Below, piece after piece: positions 1 to 12,082 of a stretch of DNA of 64,000 nucleotides. The stretch covers positions 1,040,772 through 1,104,771 of the forward strand of contig NC_079267.1 in assembly GCF_947241705.1 (NCBI RefSeq), in the 5' to 3' direction. Positions within the stretch are counted from its first letter, which is position 1. Each line of letters opens with the position of its first letter. This DNA is from Saccharomyces mikatae IFO 1815. Its lineage: Eukaryota; Ascomycota; Saccharomycetes; Saccharomycetales; Saccharomycetaceae. The notes under the pieces are model-generated. The model was given only the letters and a program-made list of their open reading frames with translations. It ran no database searches and had not been told where the DNA came from. The position numbers were made by a program, and so were the translations under genes.

Positions 1-764
<764 letters not shown>

Positions 765-842
765 CCCCAGTGGGCTTTCATATATCCTGTAAATACGCAC
801 AAACATGAACACAAACCACTTAGACATATTTATATATAGGCA

Positions 843-866
843 TATATATATATATATATATATATG
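843..866. repeat. AT dinucleotide microsatellite between MRPL4 and SEC39
   Basis: An (AT)n run of about 24 bp lies in the short convergent intergenic region. TA-rich tracts of this kind commonly act as efficiency elements in yeast 3'-end formation, so it may serve both genes. That role is inferred. Confidence 0.7.
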
Positions 867-876
867 TTGTATATAA

Positions 877-3006
877 TCAAAAACTTGTCACGTTATGGAA
901 AATCTCCCTGGCAAAGCCGCCCACTTTACCCTTATTACCGTTTTGTCCATCTAGTGCGTATTTGTCCCTCACCAAGTCACGGGCGCTTAATTCCAATTCC
1001 AGGGTGCTCCATTGCGATGTAACAACCTCCACCTCCTCAAGGGGGCAAATGGCTAATAGGCGACCCAAGATGTTCATCTGTAAAACAATTATCTCTGTTG
1101 GAATCTCGTTATCTACCCAGTTTGGATCGATAAATTTCCCCATTTGATATAATGTCAACCAATGGTCATCGCCCAGAGTCTTCATCATCTGTTGGCCTCC
1201 TTCTTGACAAAATTCAAACACTTGCTGGCTCAGCTCGTATGCCGTGTCAAAATCTAGGTTTACTAAGGCGTACTCAATATGTAATATCATCAAATCTACT
1301 TCCATTTTACCTGTTTGTCCCTCTCTACCAATCGACAAACTGTCGTAGATCCCGAATAGCAGCCCCTTTGTGGTGGGTAGGTCCTTATACAATCGCGGGT
1401 TCAACTCCAGTAAGTTTGATATTATATCGAGAGGACAATCTTTATATTCTAAAATATTACTTGGCTTGAAAGCTGCATCTCTTGCCCCATTATGCATCTT
1501 GTTTAGGTTTATGGAATAATGCGATAGTTTGTCTGATAACTCAAGTAGTACTTCCAGTTTTGTGATATTATTACCTTCCAGTCGAGACATGTACTTTTGA
1601 AGTATATTTAATGTTTGCGAAGCTTTCTTTATTTCCGGTTCTTTACTCAGTCCATTAGAAGCATTATTGAAAAAATGCCAAAAGAACTTCACTAAAAGTT
1701 CGTACGCTTCCGCATTGTCATAGTAATGAAATTTCTCCATGATCATTTCAATATATGTGAATTCGTTCATTTCTAAAAGAATTTTTAACATGCTGTATAG
1801 TTTATCATTCATACGAATCCGGGTGAAAATTTTATCTTCCTTGTTAAAATCTAAAACCGTTTCATACATTGATTGCAAAAATTTGGAGATGTCCTTTGCT
1901 TTATTGAATTCATCATAACACAATGACGTAAAATGTGCTAACTGAGCAGATTCTTCTTCTTGTGTTATGGCGAAGATTTCCTTAAAAGAAAAGTTGGTCG
2001 AACATTTGGTGAAAAATTCCATAAACTGTTTCATTTCTAAAACAGTAACAGTTTTCTGCTCCTTTATTGTAATATCATCTGGAAATTTGCTCAAAATATT
2101 CCACAACTCATCAAGTTTATTAATCAAGTTGGATAAGTTGAATAAATTTTCACTGTTGTTGAATAGTATATCGATAACATTACTTTGTAAGTCTCTTAAT
2201 GTATCACTGTTATTTTCCAGTAGTTTTTCGAGGCTATCATATATCTTCAAAAATAATTCGTAGTTAGCATTAGATTTCAACGAGAATTGTCGTTTATTAA
2301 AGAATTCATTAACGAAAATATCACATTTATTTCCATAAGACAAAGTAGGAATCAGTTCATTTTCAATAATATTTGCCATATTGCTATGATTCTGCGTATC
2401 CTCAACGCCATCAAAAATTATGTTAAATAACTCGGTATCAGGGATTTCTTCCCACTCATTAATTTTGAATATTAAATGAAGTCGTTCACCAAGGTGGTTC
2501 AAGGGTTTTATTACTCCTTCTACCCATTCAATAAACTTTGTAGAGAGTTCTCCTGGTTTAGCGGCTTCCCATAATACAGAGTATAATAGAGGCGATTCAG
2601 GTACAATCTCATTACATATTAAAATTCTTTCCCTCAACCAACCTTCAAAATTCTCTACAGGTTTATTATCGCATTTATTGTTTATGAATTTTTGTAAATC
2701 GTGATATCTGCTTGATCTTTTTGTATTATCAGTTTCAATCAATGAAATCAAACCACTATCACTTTCCAATAGTTCTACCACCACATCTTCGTCGGTGGTT
2801 TCTTCTCCTATTGGACTTTGCACCGCCTCTTCTGATTCACAAAGAAATGAAAGGTTTTTTGGATCATCCAATTCTGGCCATAAAACACAAATGATTTTTA
2901 AATAATCCGATTTTGAACCCAGCCTCGTAGACAACTTTTTGATATTATGCGTATCAGCTTTGGCTGAAAAAATGCAAGCTAGTAGATATAACTGCTCTTC
3001 TAACAT
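877..3006 (-). CDS. SEC39: SEC39/DSL3, Dsl1 tethering-complex subunit
   Basis: 709 codons beginning MLEEQLYLLACIF, the same length and N-terminus as S. cerevisiae Sec39. A reading starting at 3024 uses TTG and adds six residues; I chose the ATG at 3006 because it is the first ATG and the conserved start. The protein is predicted all-helical with no membrane segment. Known role: with Dsl1 and Tip20 it forms the ER tether that captures Golgi-derived COPI vesicles and holds the ER SNAREs. It is essential in S. cerevisiae. Divergence from the S. cerevisiae protein is moderate and spread along the length. The upstream neighbour is RPS1A on the same strand. Confidence 0.96.
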   Translation of the reverse strand: MLEEQLYLLACIFSAKADTHNIKKLSTRLGSKSDYLKIICVLWPELDDPKNLSFLCESEEAVQSPIGEETTDEDVVVELLESDSGLISLIETDNTKRSSRYHDLQKFINNKCDNKPVENFEGWLRERILICNEIVPESPLLYSVLWEAAKPGELSTKFIEWVEGVIKPLNHLGERLHLIFKINEWEEIPDTELFNIIFDGVEDTQNHSNMANIIENELIPTLSYGNKCDIFVNEFFNKRQFSLKSNANYELFLKIYDSLEKLLENNSDTLRDLQSNVIDILFNNSENLFNLSNLINKLDELWNILSKFPDDITIKEQKTVTVLEMKQFMEFFTKCSTNFSFKEIFAITQEEESAQLAHFTSLCYDEFNKAKDISKFLQSMYETVLDFNKEDKIFTRIRMNDKLYSMLKILLEMNEFTYIEMIMEKFHYYDNAEAYELLVKFFWHFFNNASNGLSKEPEIKKASQTLNILQKYMSRLEGNNITKLEVLLELSDKLSHYSINLNKMHNGARDAAFKPSNILEYKDCPLDIISNLLELNPRLYKDLPTTKGLLFGIYDSLSIGREGQTGKMEVDLMILHIEYALVNLDFDTAYELSQQVFEFCQEGGQQMMKTLGDDHWLTLYQMGKFIDPNWVDNEIPTEIIVLQMNILGRLLAICPLEEVEVVTSQWSTLELELSARDLVRDKYALDGQNGNKGKVGGFAREIFHNVTSF

Positions 3007-3431
3007 TTCTACCGTACTTATCAAGTCACACTGACTACCTATTTAGTATTTTTTATTTGAAGTGTCCTTTTTTTCTAGTTTTTTTTGTTAGGATCTTGCC
3101 TCTTCCTGACAAGCTCAATAAAATGCAATACCTCTACGAAACAATAATAAAAATTTCAGCATGGCACATACACAATGGGTGTATCTGTTCAAACGCGGAA
3201 TAAAAAAGACCGGTTATGTTGCTATATATGTTCTTAAAAATGATTTAAAATTATACAAATATTGTATACAGTAGTATAGTTATAGAATTATTTTTTTGAC
3301 GAGGTTAATGACATCATAGAGTAGAGGGCTATTAAAGACACTAAAAAATTTAAATTAAAAAGACTTGAAAAATAAGATATGCATCACTCCTTTTTCCTGT
3401 TCCTTTCTTTTCTATTTTCTTAATGGTTTCT
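3007..3431. other. SEC39 promoter / RPS1A 3' region
   Basis: 425 bp of AT-rich sequence between two minus-strand genes. It holds the SEC39 5' region and the RPS1A 3'UTR. I see poly-T and TTTATT-type 3'-processing sequence but no RNA gene or convincing ORF. Confidence 0.6.
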
Positions 3432-4199
3432 TTACACAGTTTCCAAGACTTCATCCTTGAAACCGGTAACCTTCTTACCCTTTTCTTCACCAGAACCTTC
3501 ACCGTGTAAAGCCATCAAAGCACCAACGTCGAACTTTGGTTGTTTCAACAACTTAACCTTTCTAACATGAATGTTTTGTAGTGGGAAAATGTCCTTGGTA
3601 GCGTTCTCAATCTCCTTGTTGATAACTTCTGGAATCAACTTAGATGTTAATTGGGCTAAGGTGGAACCTTGAACTTCTTTGGTCAAGATTTCAGAAATAA
3701 CCTTTCTGATGGCTCTGATGTGGGAAGATTGAGCATAAGAATGTCTCTTGACTTGGTTGGCTTGCTTTCTGGTGAAAGCGATAGCAAAGATTCTCAAAAC
3801 GTAATCATCGGAGGTCTTAACGGTAACGTTAGCTTCGATCAAAGTTTGCCATTTTCTGACCATGGATCTCAATTTATCAGTAGTGAAATCCATACCGTGG
3901 AAGTTGGTCAATAGATTCTTACCTTGAACTTCGTCGACTCTTAATTTGATCTTTCTGAAGGAATGGTCTTCAGAACCTTGCAAGTCGGCCAAGCAAACTT
4001 CGACAACTCTACCCTTCAAAGCATCTGAAGCACTCTTCAAACCAGTAGACTTGTTAACTAAAGTCTTACCAACATTTCTGTTTTCAAAAGTGGATGGAGC
4101 CTTAATGTCGAACCATTCCTTTCTGGTAAATGGGTCAACGACTCTCTTCTTTTGACCTTTCTTACCCTTGGATAGTCTCTTATTCTTTCCGACAGCCAT
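3432..4199 (-). CDS. RPS1A: RPS1A, small-subunit ribosomal protein eS1
   Basis: 255 codons beginning [24 protein letters not shown], the full family length and essentially identical to yeast eS1. Codon use is strongly biased to preferred yeast codons (for example GGT, AAG, GTC, TTG), as expected for a highly expressed ribosomal protein. Known role: a component of the 40S platform near the mRNA exit site. It has no intron. Synteny with SIR3 identifies it as the RPS1A copy rather than RPS1B (YML063W). Rap1-like sites lie about 230-260 bp upstream. Confidence 0.97.
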
Positions 4200-4588
4200 G
4201 ATTAAACGATTGGTTATTCGTGTGCTTGTTTTGCTTCCTCAATATTAAAGTTCACAACGTAAATACCTTCTTTTCATAATAGAATAATTGTAACTTCTAT
4301 TCATTTTGGGTATACTATTACGTTTGGTATTAGAGTCCTGGAATTTCCAGCGGATGATGGTGACGCGAGAAAATCTGGAATAAAGTAAAACCTTGAAGTT
4401 TTCTTGAAAATCAAAAAAAGGGAAGTGATTGGGTTTAGTTTAAGACTTTGGGTCTGGGTGTAAATAAAGCCTGTCCCGCAGTTTTGCTTTGTTTCTGTAA
4501 GTGAGCAGTTATTGTTACATTATTAAGAAATAAAGAAAGTACAAGTGTATGTAAACACCTTCGTGAGAAAACGAAATAGATGTCATTG
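4200..4588. other. RPS1A promoter / SIR3 3' region
   Basis: 389 bp between the RPS1A start and the SIR3 stop, both genes on the minus strand. The RPS1A promoter and SIR3 terminator must share it. It contains the two Rap1-like sites listed separately and an A/T-rich stretch next to the RPS1A start. Confidence 0.65.
4428..4461 (-). promoter_or_regulatory. Tandem Rap1-like sites of the RPS1A promoter
   Basis: Read on the minus strand, 4461-4450 is ACACCCAGACCC and 4440-4428 is AACTAAACCCAAT. The first fits the Rap1 core ACACCC with a variant second half; the second is weaker. They are in the same orientation, about 10 bp apart and upstream of RPS1A, which is the usual ribosomal-protein promoter layout. 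Binding is inferred from sequence only. Confidence 0.55.
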
Positions 4589-7540
4589 CTAATCAAATGT
4601 GTCCAAATTCTTGAACGCTTCGTCCATTGAAGATGCATGTATTATTTCTAAAGGATGTTTCAGCTCTACCATAATACTGGCGCCTGGCTCTTCAAGTACC
4701 ACAGTAACCAACTTTTCTCCGACTAGCTCATTGATTATACTTATCCATGAGAACTGCTTCAATATTTCTATGGTTATCTTGGGTTCCCAGACACCGCATA
4801 TTACTTTTTTGATTTCTCTTGATGCTTTGTAATCTGGGTTGTCCTGCAACATCTTCACCATCCTGATTAAGAGAGTCTCCATAGCAAGTGTGCGGCTATT
4901 CGAGCCTTCAGTTTCACGCGCCAAAGTGTATAAGAATGTCCTCACCAGTAGAGACATCCCTATTACTTTTTTTGAGAATGTTTCATCTTTAAACCCGTTA
5001 ATTGCTTCTGAAAAATAACGTGGCACCATCTCTTGGGATACTACTGGTTTACCCTTTTGTAGACCACCTTTTCTGACGAAGTCATTTTTAGAGATTTCTA
5101 CGGCAATCTCACATATTTTGAAGGCTTTTTTCGTACTATCACTTATGTTTGCTATATTTTTTGCAATTAGTTCAGTAATTTTGCTGTTAATATTGTGATT
5201 TATCGCGTTCACATTATCTGGCAATTCTTGTTTCTGTCCTCCACGAATATTGCTGTATAGAGACATTTGCTTTTTATCGTTTACTCTTACATAGAACGGC
5301 TTCAGTAAGGACGTGAGATGTGAGATGATTGCTTGTCGTAATTCGTCTTTATTTACTTTATCAAGTATGATTTTCTTGAAGTGCCCTTGAAGTAACGGTA
5401 TCATATTAATTTGCTCTGTAATGTCGACATCGCCAATGCAAACGGCAGACAGTTTCGAATTCTCTGAAGATATCCATTTGTTAAAGTGTTGAATGATCGT
5501 TTTATTCAGGCGATTGTCGAGATTTTGAATTAATATCAGTGTTCTTCTCTTTTTCGCCTTCGGAACATTAGTAAAATAGAAGTTCAAAGCCTCCATTGAT
5601 ACATCACCGGAAAGCTTATCTTTAGAGACAGCAGTCCATATTTTCTCAAATAGTGCATTCACTTCAGTCAATTCCAACGCATCGATGTAAATGTAATCAA
5701 AATAAGGCAGTTCCTTTTGGGCTGATGAGGTGACCAGCTCGTTCATGACGTCACACACAAGTCTAGATTTAGCAGGTACGTCTGCATTAGTCACATAAAA
5801 TAGCATATTTTGAGAAGAAACTAAACTATCGTAAATCGGAAGATATACTTTTATAAAATCCTCAATCTGTGAGCTTAGTAGTTCCTTCTTTCGTAATGAT
5901 TGTTTGATTAAATCTTTTAGGTTGATCCCGTCATTAAGCTTTGACAAAATTGTGTCCTTTTCAGATGTAGGGCTTGCTTCTCTAAGCTTATCCTCGAGGT
6001 CTGCGACGTTAAGGTTTTTCTGTGTCTTTGTTACCGTCTTCAATTGAGATAAATCAACAGTTTGATTCTCTGGAGCAAACCGATCTAAAATTATTTGATA
6101 CTTTTTCTTCAACTTCGATAAAGCAACAAAGTCAATCATCTTGGCACTACCTCTCGCAGCAACAGGCTTCATACTCGTATTATCGTCTCTACTCCTACCC
6201 TTTGGAATTCTAGTATTTTTAGTTCCTTTTATGGTGCTATCTCTTTTAATATCATCATTTTGAGAAATTCCTTGCGTTTCTTGAATGCTCATTTTTCTAA
6301 TTTTTTTGCTCATTTTATCTTCCTGGTTCACACGTCTTTTATTTACTGCAGATATCACTTCATCAGAACTTTCAGTAGTAAACCCATCCGATTCTTCTTC
6401 GATCTCATCATCTTGATTCACTCTTCTTATGCTATCGTGGTGAACATCAAATGTTGTAAACCCATTCGTTGGTTTCGAATTTGACTGGAATGAAGATAAA
6501 TATGGGTCTGGCTGGAGTTTACCATTTCGTTCTGTTGGATCTTCATCATCAGATTCTTGCTCTGACGAGTTTATTGGTATTTCTTCCGAAACAACCAACT
6601 CTTTTGATATAGCTCTTTTTTTTACGACCATCGGAGTACCTGTGGATGACGTTAGCGCTGCCGGTGACGTTGATGGGCTATCAAATAAGATATACTTATT
6701 CTCGGGAAAGGGTGAGCCGTAGTTTTCTGAGCCTTCTTGCTGATACGGTACATTCCTTTTATATATATCGTCGTCAGAAGGAGGCTCGACTTTAATTTCT
6801 TTCATCTGAGGCTTCCTTACTAATCTTTGCTGTCTCTTTGTTGATCTTTCGGGTTCTATCTTATGCATTACTTGTTTGTTTATCTTATTCGCACTGGCTG
6901 GTACAGATATTCTTTTCAAGTATTCATCAGATTGCTTAGGTTCCATTTCTTTGACTCTTTTGATGATCTGAAAAATATTTATTGGGACAAATCTTTCTGC
7001 AGTAGGTTCGCATGCATAACGTACTAGAAAATCCCTATCTTCCACCTTTTCGATTTTACTATCATTCCACTGCGACTCTGGAATTATTTGTCCTACGGCA
7101 ATGAAATCCTTAAGCCAAATTTCTGATAATTCAGCAGTTAAATATAACTCACTCTTATTCACTTCGTTTAGAAATTTTTCTTTGTAAAAATCCACAGGAT
7201 GGTTTTCCTTTATTAAATCTGGTCTGAACTGTTCGTAATACAGCTTTGGTTTGAGTTCGAACCATCTCAAATAGGAGAAAACCCAAATCTCCACGAGGTT
7301 ATTTAATGTATTAAGTCTTATCTCGTGAATCAGATAAACAGAATACGTTTCTGTCACATTATCGTTGAATATTACACTTTCTCCTTTCCCAAAGCTCAAT
7401 CCATCGGAAATTCTTTTCAAAAAAACATTCTCTACTCCTCTTTTTCTTGATCTTCTTCTCCTGTTTTCGTCAATGATCCTTCCTTGATCATCAGTGATGA
7501 CGACTTGCCATCCCTCTAGATCTCTCAACGTTTCAGCCAT
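4589..7540 (-). CDS. SIR3: SIR3, heterochromatin silencing protein (ORC1 paralogue)
   Basis: 983 residues (978 in S. cerevisiae). The BAH domain spans about residues 1-215 and carries alanine at position 2, the residue whose N-acetylation Sir3 needs. A long Ser/Glu-rich linker (about 215-470) follows, then an ORC1-like AAA+ region without a usable Walker A, and a C-terminal winged-helix dimerisation region (about 840-983). Known role: with Sir2 and Sir4 it binds nucleosomes to silence telomeres and HM loci. The BAH domain is well conserved against my recollection of S. cerevisiae, while the linker and parts of the AAA+ region are strongly diverged, typical of this fast-evolving gene. Its whole-genome-duplication partner is ORC1. 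Confidence 0.96.
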   Translation of the reverse strand: MAETLRDLEGWQVVITDDQGRIIDENRRRRSRKRGVENVFLKRISDGLSFGKGESVIFNDNVTETYSVYLIHEIRLNTLNNLVEIWVFSYLRWFELKPKLYYEQFRPDLIKENHPVDFYKEKFLNEVNKSELYLTAELSEIWLKDFIAVGQIIPESQWNDSKIEKVEDRDFLVRYACEPTAERFVPINIFQIIKRVKEMEPKQSDEYLKRISVPASANKINKQVMHKIEPERSTKRQQRLVRKPQMKEIKVEPPSDDDIYKRNVPYQQEGSENYGSPFPENKYILFDSPSTSPAALTSSTGTPMVVKKRAISKELVVSEEIPINSSEQESDDEDPTERNGKLQPDPYLSSFQSNSKPTNGFTTFDVHHDSIRRVNQDDEIEEESDGFTTESSDEVISAVNKRRVNQEDKMSKKIRKMSIQETQGISQNDDIKRDSTIKGTKNTRIPKGRSRDDNTSMKPVAARGSAKMIDFVALSKLKKKYQIILDRFAPENQTVDLSQLKTVTKTQKNLNVADLEDKLREASPTSEKDTILSKLNDGINLKDLIKQSLRKKELLSSQIEDFIKVYLPIYDSLVSSQNMLFYVTNADVPAKSRLVCDVMNELVTSSAQKELPYFDYIYIDALELTEVNALFEKIWTAVSKDKLSGDVSMEALNFYFTNVPKAKKRRTLILIQNLDNRLNKTIIQHFNKWISSENSKLSAVCIGDVDITEQINMIPLLQGHFKKIILDKVNKDELRQAIISHLTSLLKPFYVRVNDKKQMSLYSNIRGGQKQELPDNVNAINHNINSKITELIAKNIANISDSTKKAFKICEIAVEISKNDFVRKGGLQKGKPVVSQEMVPRYFSEAINGFKDETFSKKVIGMSLLVRTFLYTLARETEGSNSRTLAMETLLIRMVKMLQDNPDYKASREIKKVICGVWEPKITIEILKQFSWISIINELVGEKLVTVVLEEPGASIMVELKHPLEIIHASSMDEAFKNLDTFD

Positions 7541-7913
7541 ATTAGACAGTTCAATTGTTACACCACGATAATTCCCGTAACACCCTCTTTGAGGAAGAAT
7601 GAAAGCGCCGCTTCTGTGCAGTTCTTTTCTATCTTTTTTTGTTTATTTTAGCTTTTTTGGAAAGTATAACGTTTTCGCGGTCCTATTACTGATGCGATGA
7701 AAATTTACGTATCGTTTCTTTATTTAGATTGATAAATGTTATGGTTAACTTTAAACATATCTTTCCCATCTTATGTAAAAATACGCACATTAACACTCAT
7801 TCTGGATCATCTCTTTACTTCACTCTTTTTACTAGCTACTTACTCTCTTCTCACCATTGCTCTGTACACTAGTCATCGAAAATACCCTTGCATATCTAAT
7901 GAATCGAAGATAA
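7541..7913. other. SIR3-ECM7 divergent promoter region
   Basis: 373 bp between divergent start codons. I see T-rich tracts near 7625-7660 but no factor site that I would name. Confidence 0.6.
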
Positions 7914-9260
7914 ATGCAAGTGTCAAGAGTACGAGATATTATAACCAGGCCGTTTCAAAACCTTACTGCTTTGGAGAAAGTGGTTCAATGGTTACGATTA
8001 GGGACGACTTTGCTTATAATTTCGTTTGGGTTGGCGTTGACTGTTGGACCCCTTTCCTCGCCGAGAACATTATATATGTCGCGACTGGATACTTATTCTG
8101 CTGATATTACGACGGGTTTATTTACCGTATTGAGGCAATCTATGGAACAATCAACATCGACAGAAGAAAATAATGGCGTAGGGCTGACAACGTCTGAATT
8201 ATACATACTAACTGCTTACACTGAGAGTCAAATAAAAAACGTTCCTCAGTATATCACAGTTTCACTTTACGGGAGGTGTGATTCTACGTATACAATGGTA
8301 GAGGTATTTGACTCAGAAGGAAATATGCATAGCGTCAAGAACTCGACCACCAAGAGTACCTGCAGTACTATGGGAACTAATTATCTATTCGATTATCGTG
8401 AGGTATTAGCAAACTTAGGCTTGGATATTGTTTTAGATTACGCCTATAACAAAATAGGCTCACAGCAGGCAGAAAGTTCTGCATATATGGCTTATATGAA
8501 GAATTTGAAACATAAAAAGGCCAACGTGCTACATTTACTCTATGCAGTTATTAGTTTCCAGGTGTGTATGTTATTTTTGATGATATGGTACTATTACATA
8601 AAGGGAAGATTCATGAACGCACTTAAAGAAAGGGCACTTGTCCATATCAACTCCTTGCTATCGCTCGTTGTTTTTATTGGAGGCTTAACAAGTACCATAA
8701 GTCTTGCATGGGTTAACTACACTATCCAATCAAGAATTAATTCAGAACTAGAGGCCTTTGGGTTTTCTTACCATCTCGGAGTTACGTGGTTTGCTCTTCT
8801 ATGGTGCTTTGCGGGTTTAATTTCTGTATCGTGCTTAGCTTGGTCTGGCTTGGAATGGTGTATTTCTGATAATGGTACGTCCTATGGAGGTGGAATTGAT
8901 GATAAGTTTTTGGGTTATCAAGCTGGCGTATTCACCGACGTAGATCTAGATGATGAAACTTCTCACAATCAACGTTATTTACAACGGCAGTCTACTTCAG
9001 GCGAGGCTGAGTTAATGAGAAATAGTGAAACCATGGAAACAATAAATAAAACTGCTAATATTGATTTAAACAGAGCTGATGAAACTAACACTGATTTAGA
9101 TAATGCAAATGACACCACAGAACTAGGTGATAGCAACAGAAATGAACCGTTTGCTAGTAGAGAGGAATTTGAATTGCAGGACATAAGATTCCGGCCAAGC
9201 AACGACAGTGAAGAGAGCATACAAAGAGTTATCAAGCCTTCATCAGCATTACAGTTTTGA
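7914..9260 (+). CDS. ECM7: ECM7, four-span membrane protein linked to calcium influx
   Basis: 448 codons, identical in length to S. cerevisiae Ecm7. Hydrophobic spans lie at about residues 28-46, 204-227, 245-268 and 287-310. A large loop between spans 1 and 2 carries paired cysteines, and the C-terminal tail is hydrophilic and Asn/Asp/Ser-rich. This is a PMP22/claudin-like arrangement. Known role: associates with the Cch1-Mid1 high-affinity calcium channel, and the mutant has cell-wall phenotypes. The first 15 residues differ from S. cerevisiae, but the ATG at 7914 is the only suitable start. A reverse-strand ORF overlapping the 3' end (8975-9265) corresponds to a dubious ORF in S. cerevisiae. 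Confidence 0.94.
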   Translation: MQVSRVRDIITRPFQNLTALEKVVQWLRLGTTLLIISFGLALTVGPLSSPRTLYMSRLDTYSADITTGLFTVLRQSMEQSTSTEENNGVGLTTSELYILTAYTESQIKNVPQYITVSLYGRCDSTYTMVEVFDSEGNMHSVKNSTTKSTCSTMGTNYLFDYREVLANLGLDIVLDYAYNKIGSQQAESSAYMAYMKNLKHKKANVLHLLYAVISFQVCMLFLMIWYYYIKGRFMNALKERALVHINSLLSLVVFIGGLTSTISLAWVNYTIQSRINSELEAFGFSYHLGVTWFALLWCFAGLISVSCLAWSGLEWCISDNGTSYGGGIDDKFLGYQAGVFTDVDLDDETSHNQRYLQRQSTSGEAELMRNSETMETINKTANIDLNRADETNTDLDNANDTTELGDSNRNEPFASREEFELQDIRFRPSNDSEESIQRVIKPSSALQF

Positions 9261-9468
9261 ATCATTTATCCCCATGTTTTATAATGCATATTATATTTGC
9301 CCAACTTTTAATTATATAATAATAACGAAAACAAAAATCGCATCCTTCGTTTATTCTACTTTTTTTCTTAGCTTTTTTCTCTATTTAACATGCTTGGCGC
9401 CTAAAAAATAATCATTTTGAAACTAAACATCATTAAGTCGTAAGAAACAGGAAGACATAAATAAAACA

Positions 9469-10120
9469 ATGAATGATACTACTGAAGTCCCCAATCAACC
9501 AACTGAGAATGAAAGGAATCCTACTCTGACAAATCCAGACCCATCATCATCAAGTCCAGAAATTGTCAACAAAATACCAAGTCTTTTCAGCTTAGCCGCC
9601 GAATGGCAAATAAATAATCCACAAGAGACCTTTCAAAACAACATCCTGGAAAATGATGTATTAAAAAGAATTAGTGAAATTACTACTTTGATCAAAGAAT
9701 CTTACAAAGATCTCTCCAGCCAAGATGGGATGATGTCTAAAGAACAACAGGAAAAGATGGATTGGGACTTGTTTTGTACCGTTCCTGTAAACATTATTGA
9801 GCAATATACAAAAGATATGGACGAAATATTTGAGAAAATGGAAAAACTGGCAAAAGTAAGTATAGATCATAAAAAAATAAGGGTTTTTCAACATTAGTAT
9901 GTTTTCTTCTTTACTAACAATACAAATTTTACAATAGCAACAACGTCTGTGGTGTGAATCTGCCTTTCAAATCGATGTGGAAAGATGTGGGGACTCCATT
10001 CTCAATGCTGAGACGTGGATGAAAAAGAAGGAGCGCTATCTAGAATACAAGAATATTGAAATGGAAAGATCCGCAAACGAAATCAAGGAGACCATTCAAA
10101 GATTAACAGATGATAAATAA
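9469..10120 (+). CDS. GMC2: GMC2, meiotic synaptonemal-complex protein (two exons)
   Basis: Exon 1 is 9469-9855 (129 codons) and exon 2 is 9938-10120 (60 codons plus stop), giving 189 residues (188 in S. cerevisiae). The intron is 9856-9937 (82 nt), with 5' splice site GTAAGT, branch site TACTAAC at 9912-9918 and 3' TAG at 9935-9937. Without splicing, the frame ends at 9897. The protein is Pro/Ser-rich at the start and then coiled-coil. Known role: with Ecm11 it promotes Zip1 polymerisation at the synaptonemal complex central element. I saw no clear URS1 upstream. Confidence 0.9.
9856..9937 (+). other. GMC2 spliceosomal intron
   Basis: An 82-nt intron with GTAAGT, TACTAAC and TAG. The 5' site is the minor yeast variant (GTATGT is usual). 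This fits a meiosis-regulated splice site, where non-consensus 5' sites often depend on Mer1; no Mer1 enhancer was confirmed by eye. Confidence 0.85.
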
Positions 10121-10453
10121 GTCATGCTGGAATTAATTTGTCATTTTGCTGATAATCGAGACTTCGAATAATTGCCCTCTTTTGTTTCCATTCATATTAT
10201 TCTTATTCGCTTCGTTTGTTGCTGTTATTTATTTTTGTTTTGTATTGTTTTGCTTTTTCTTGGGAAAAATGGTTAGCGCCGCCTGAAATAGAAAATTTTA
10301 CTCAGGGGATACTGATACCGGGGAAGTTGATTAATTATATCGGTTCACATTGTGAACAAAATGATGAGAACCAGAAAGAAGAGTACTTTCCCACCTACAA
10401 AGCTTTTTTAAATAATCAAATAAAGTAAAAAAGTTAACAAAAAAACAACAAGA
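10121..10453. other. GMC2-YLR446W intergenic region
   Basis: 333 bp, AT-rich, between tandem plus-strand genes. An ORF of 70 codons (10216-10428) lies wholly inside it, but its composition looks like chance and I do not call it. A GCGCCGCC motif at about 10276-10283 resembles half of a URS1 site. Confidence 0.5.
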
Positions 10454-11746
10454 ATGACAATTGAAAGCGCAGTGGCTCGAGAATTAGCAAATTTGATTAT
10501 ACCCGCTGACTCAATTGTTAACGTCGTTGACCAATTTCAAGAAGAGTTATTATCACGACTTCAGACAAACACAATTTCTATGCTCCCGCAGTGTTTGGTA
10601 CCGGATGAACGATCACGATGGAACCCAAAGGATAGGATTCTCGCGATTGATTTCGGTGGAACAAGGTTAAAATTTGCAATAATCTCATTGCCCCAAATTG
10701 TCATTGAATATAATGATGCCTTTGAGCTTACTTACAACATCGTTGATTCGAATTTTTTTAATCAAATTATCTATACAATATGTACCAGGCTGGCTGCAAA
10801 TGGTTATATAAAGAGTAAGAATGAAACTTACGAAATGCCCAAGTTTTTTGTTTCCGTGACATTCAGTTTTCCTCTAAATTCAAAAGGCGAGGTAGTTGCT
10901 ATGGGAAAAGGCTTTGTAATGACCAATGCTCTTCAAGGATCAACGGTGAAACAGCTTATTCAATCGTCCTTTGAACAGATAATATCAGACAATATTGAAG
11001 AATTTTTTTGTGCGATGAACGTGTGTGATGTAATAAACGACGCAATTGCAGTTTCATTAACAAGCAAGTTTATATGCGAGAGTGATTCAATTTCACTTAT
11101 AATTGGAACAGGCACAAACGCATGTTTCGAGGTACCCTATGGATATTTACCACCATTTAAGAAGAATGCCTTGAAGGAAACTTTGCCGTCGAGTTATAAT
11201 AAGGAAACATTAAATTTCAAACATGTTCTCATCAATTCTGAAATTGGTTTTGTTGGGAAAAATATCATCTCGTTACAACCATTTGACATTCATGGAGGAA
11301 TCTCATATGAAATGCCATTAGAATGTGTCACTTCCGGTAAGTGGCTCCCTCTTTCGCTAAAAAAAATTCTATTGCAGTATAATATAATCTCCAAAGATTC
11401 TACAATAGAATTTAATGGAGAGATGATGTGCCAATTGGCAGAAAACTCCAACAATATTTGGTTCGAAAACCAGCATTATACGCTGATCTGTCTAATCGCC
11501 CGTCTTCTAATCAAAAGAGCTGCATTTTACGTTGCTGCAATAGTACAAGCTATTGATATCATCACAGGCTGCAAAAACTATAACTTCATTCATGTTGGCT
11601 ATGTGGGATCCTTTCTGCACAATTCTGCCTTTTATCGGGAACAGATAAAACATTATTCCAGCATTGACATTAGGTTGCAATTCTTGAACCACAGTAATCT
11701 ATTGGGGGCAGCCATAGCTACTTACTTGAACAAGTCAGACAAGTGA
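10454..11746 (+). CDS. YLR446W orthologue, divergent hexokinase-like protein
   Basis: 430 codons (433 in S. cerevisiae). Hexokinase-family motifs are visible: phosphate-1 loop [10 protein letters not shown] (about residues 64-73), FSFPLN in the sugar-binding region (about 134), IND with the catalytic-position aspartate (about 195), IIGTGTNA (about 215) and the HVGYVGS adenosine region (about 379). Spacing follows Hxk1/Hxk2/Glk1, but the sequence is far more diverged and about 60 residues shorter than Hxk2. Established knowledge: the S. cerevisiae protein is an uncharacterised hexokinase homologue, and I know of no demonstrated sugar kinase activity. The intact frame argues for selection on some function. 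Confidence 0.88.
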   Translation: MTIESAVARELANLIIPADSIVNVVDQFQEELLSRLQTNTISMLPQCLVPDERSRWNPKDRILAIDFGGTRLKFAIISLPQIVIEYNDAFELTYNIVDSNFFNQIIYTICTRLAANGYIKSKNETYEMPKFFVSVTFSFPLNSKGEVVAMGKGFVMTNALQGSTVKQLIQSSFEQIISDNIEEFFCAMNVCDVINDAIAVSLTSKFICESDSISLIIGTGTNACFEVPYGYLPPFKKNALKETLPSSYNKETLNFKHVLINSEIGFVGKNIISLQPFDIHGGISYEMPLECVTSGKWLPLSLKKILLQYNIISKDSTIEFNGEMMCQLAENSNNIWFENQHYTLICLIARLLIKRAAFYVAAIVQAIDIITGCKNYNFIHVGYVGSFLHNSAFYREQIKHYSSIDIRLQFLNHSNLLGAAIATYLNKSDK

Positions 11747-12082
11747 GCTCAATAATACATATTTCTTTCCTCTTACTGCCCCTCAATTTAGTTTCAATTA
11801 TTCCCAGAGAGCATCGTGATTATGTGCAAGGAAATAAAAAAACATTGCACTATACTTTGCACTTGTTAGATAATAAACCATCAATATCTTGGCCTTATTT
11901 GATTGTGTTATCAGTACTTGCTTGCCTCCTTTTTTTTGATCTAGAAAATATTCTATTTCTATTTATTTAGTTATATTTATAGTCATATATGGATTTGATT
12001 CTAAAAAAAAATGAAAAAAGACAAAACAAATCATATAGTTACTAATTTTCTTTGTGTCAAAAGAAAAAGAACATCAAGTCTC
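11747..12082. other. YLR446W-VMA6 convergent 3' region
   Basis: 336 bp between convergent stops, with TA-rich and A-rich tracts suited to 3'-end formation on both strands. No other feature seen. Confidence 0.6.

Noticed and set aside
8975-9265. Minus-strand ORF opposite the ECM7 3' end
   Set aside because: Antisense shadow of a conserved gene; corresponds to a dubious ORF in S. cerevisiae.
10216-10428. 70-codon ORF upstream of YLR446W
   Set aside because: Low-complexity start (Leu/Phe-rich), no family, ends just before the YLR446W ATG; chance frame.
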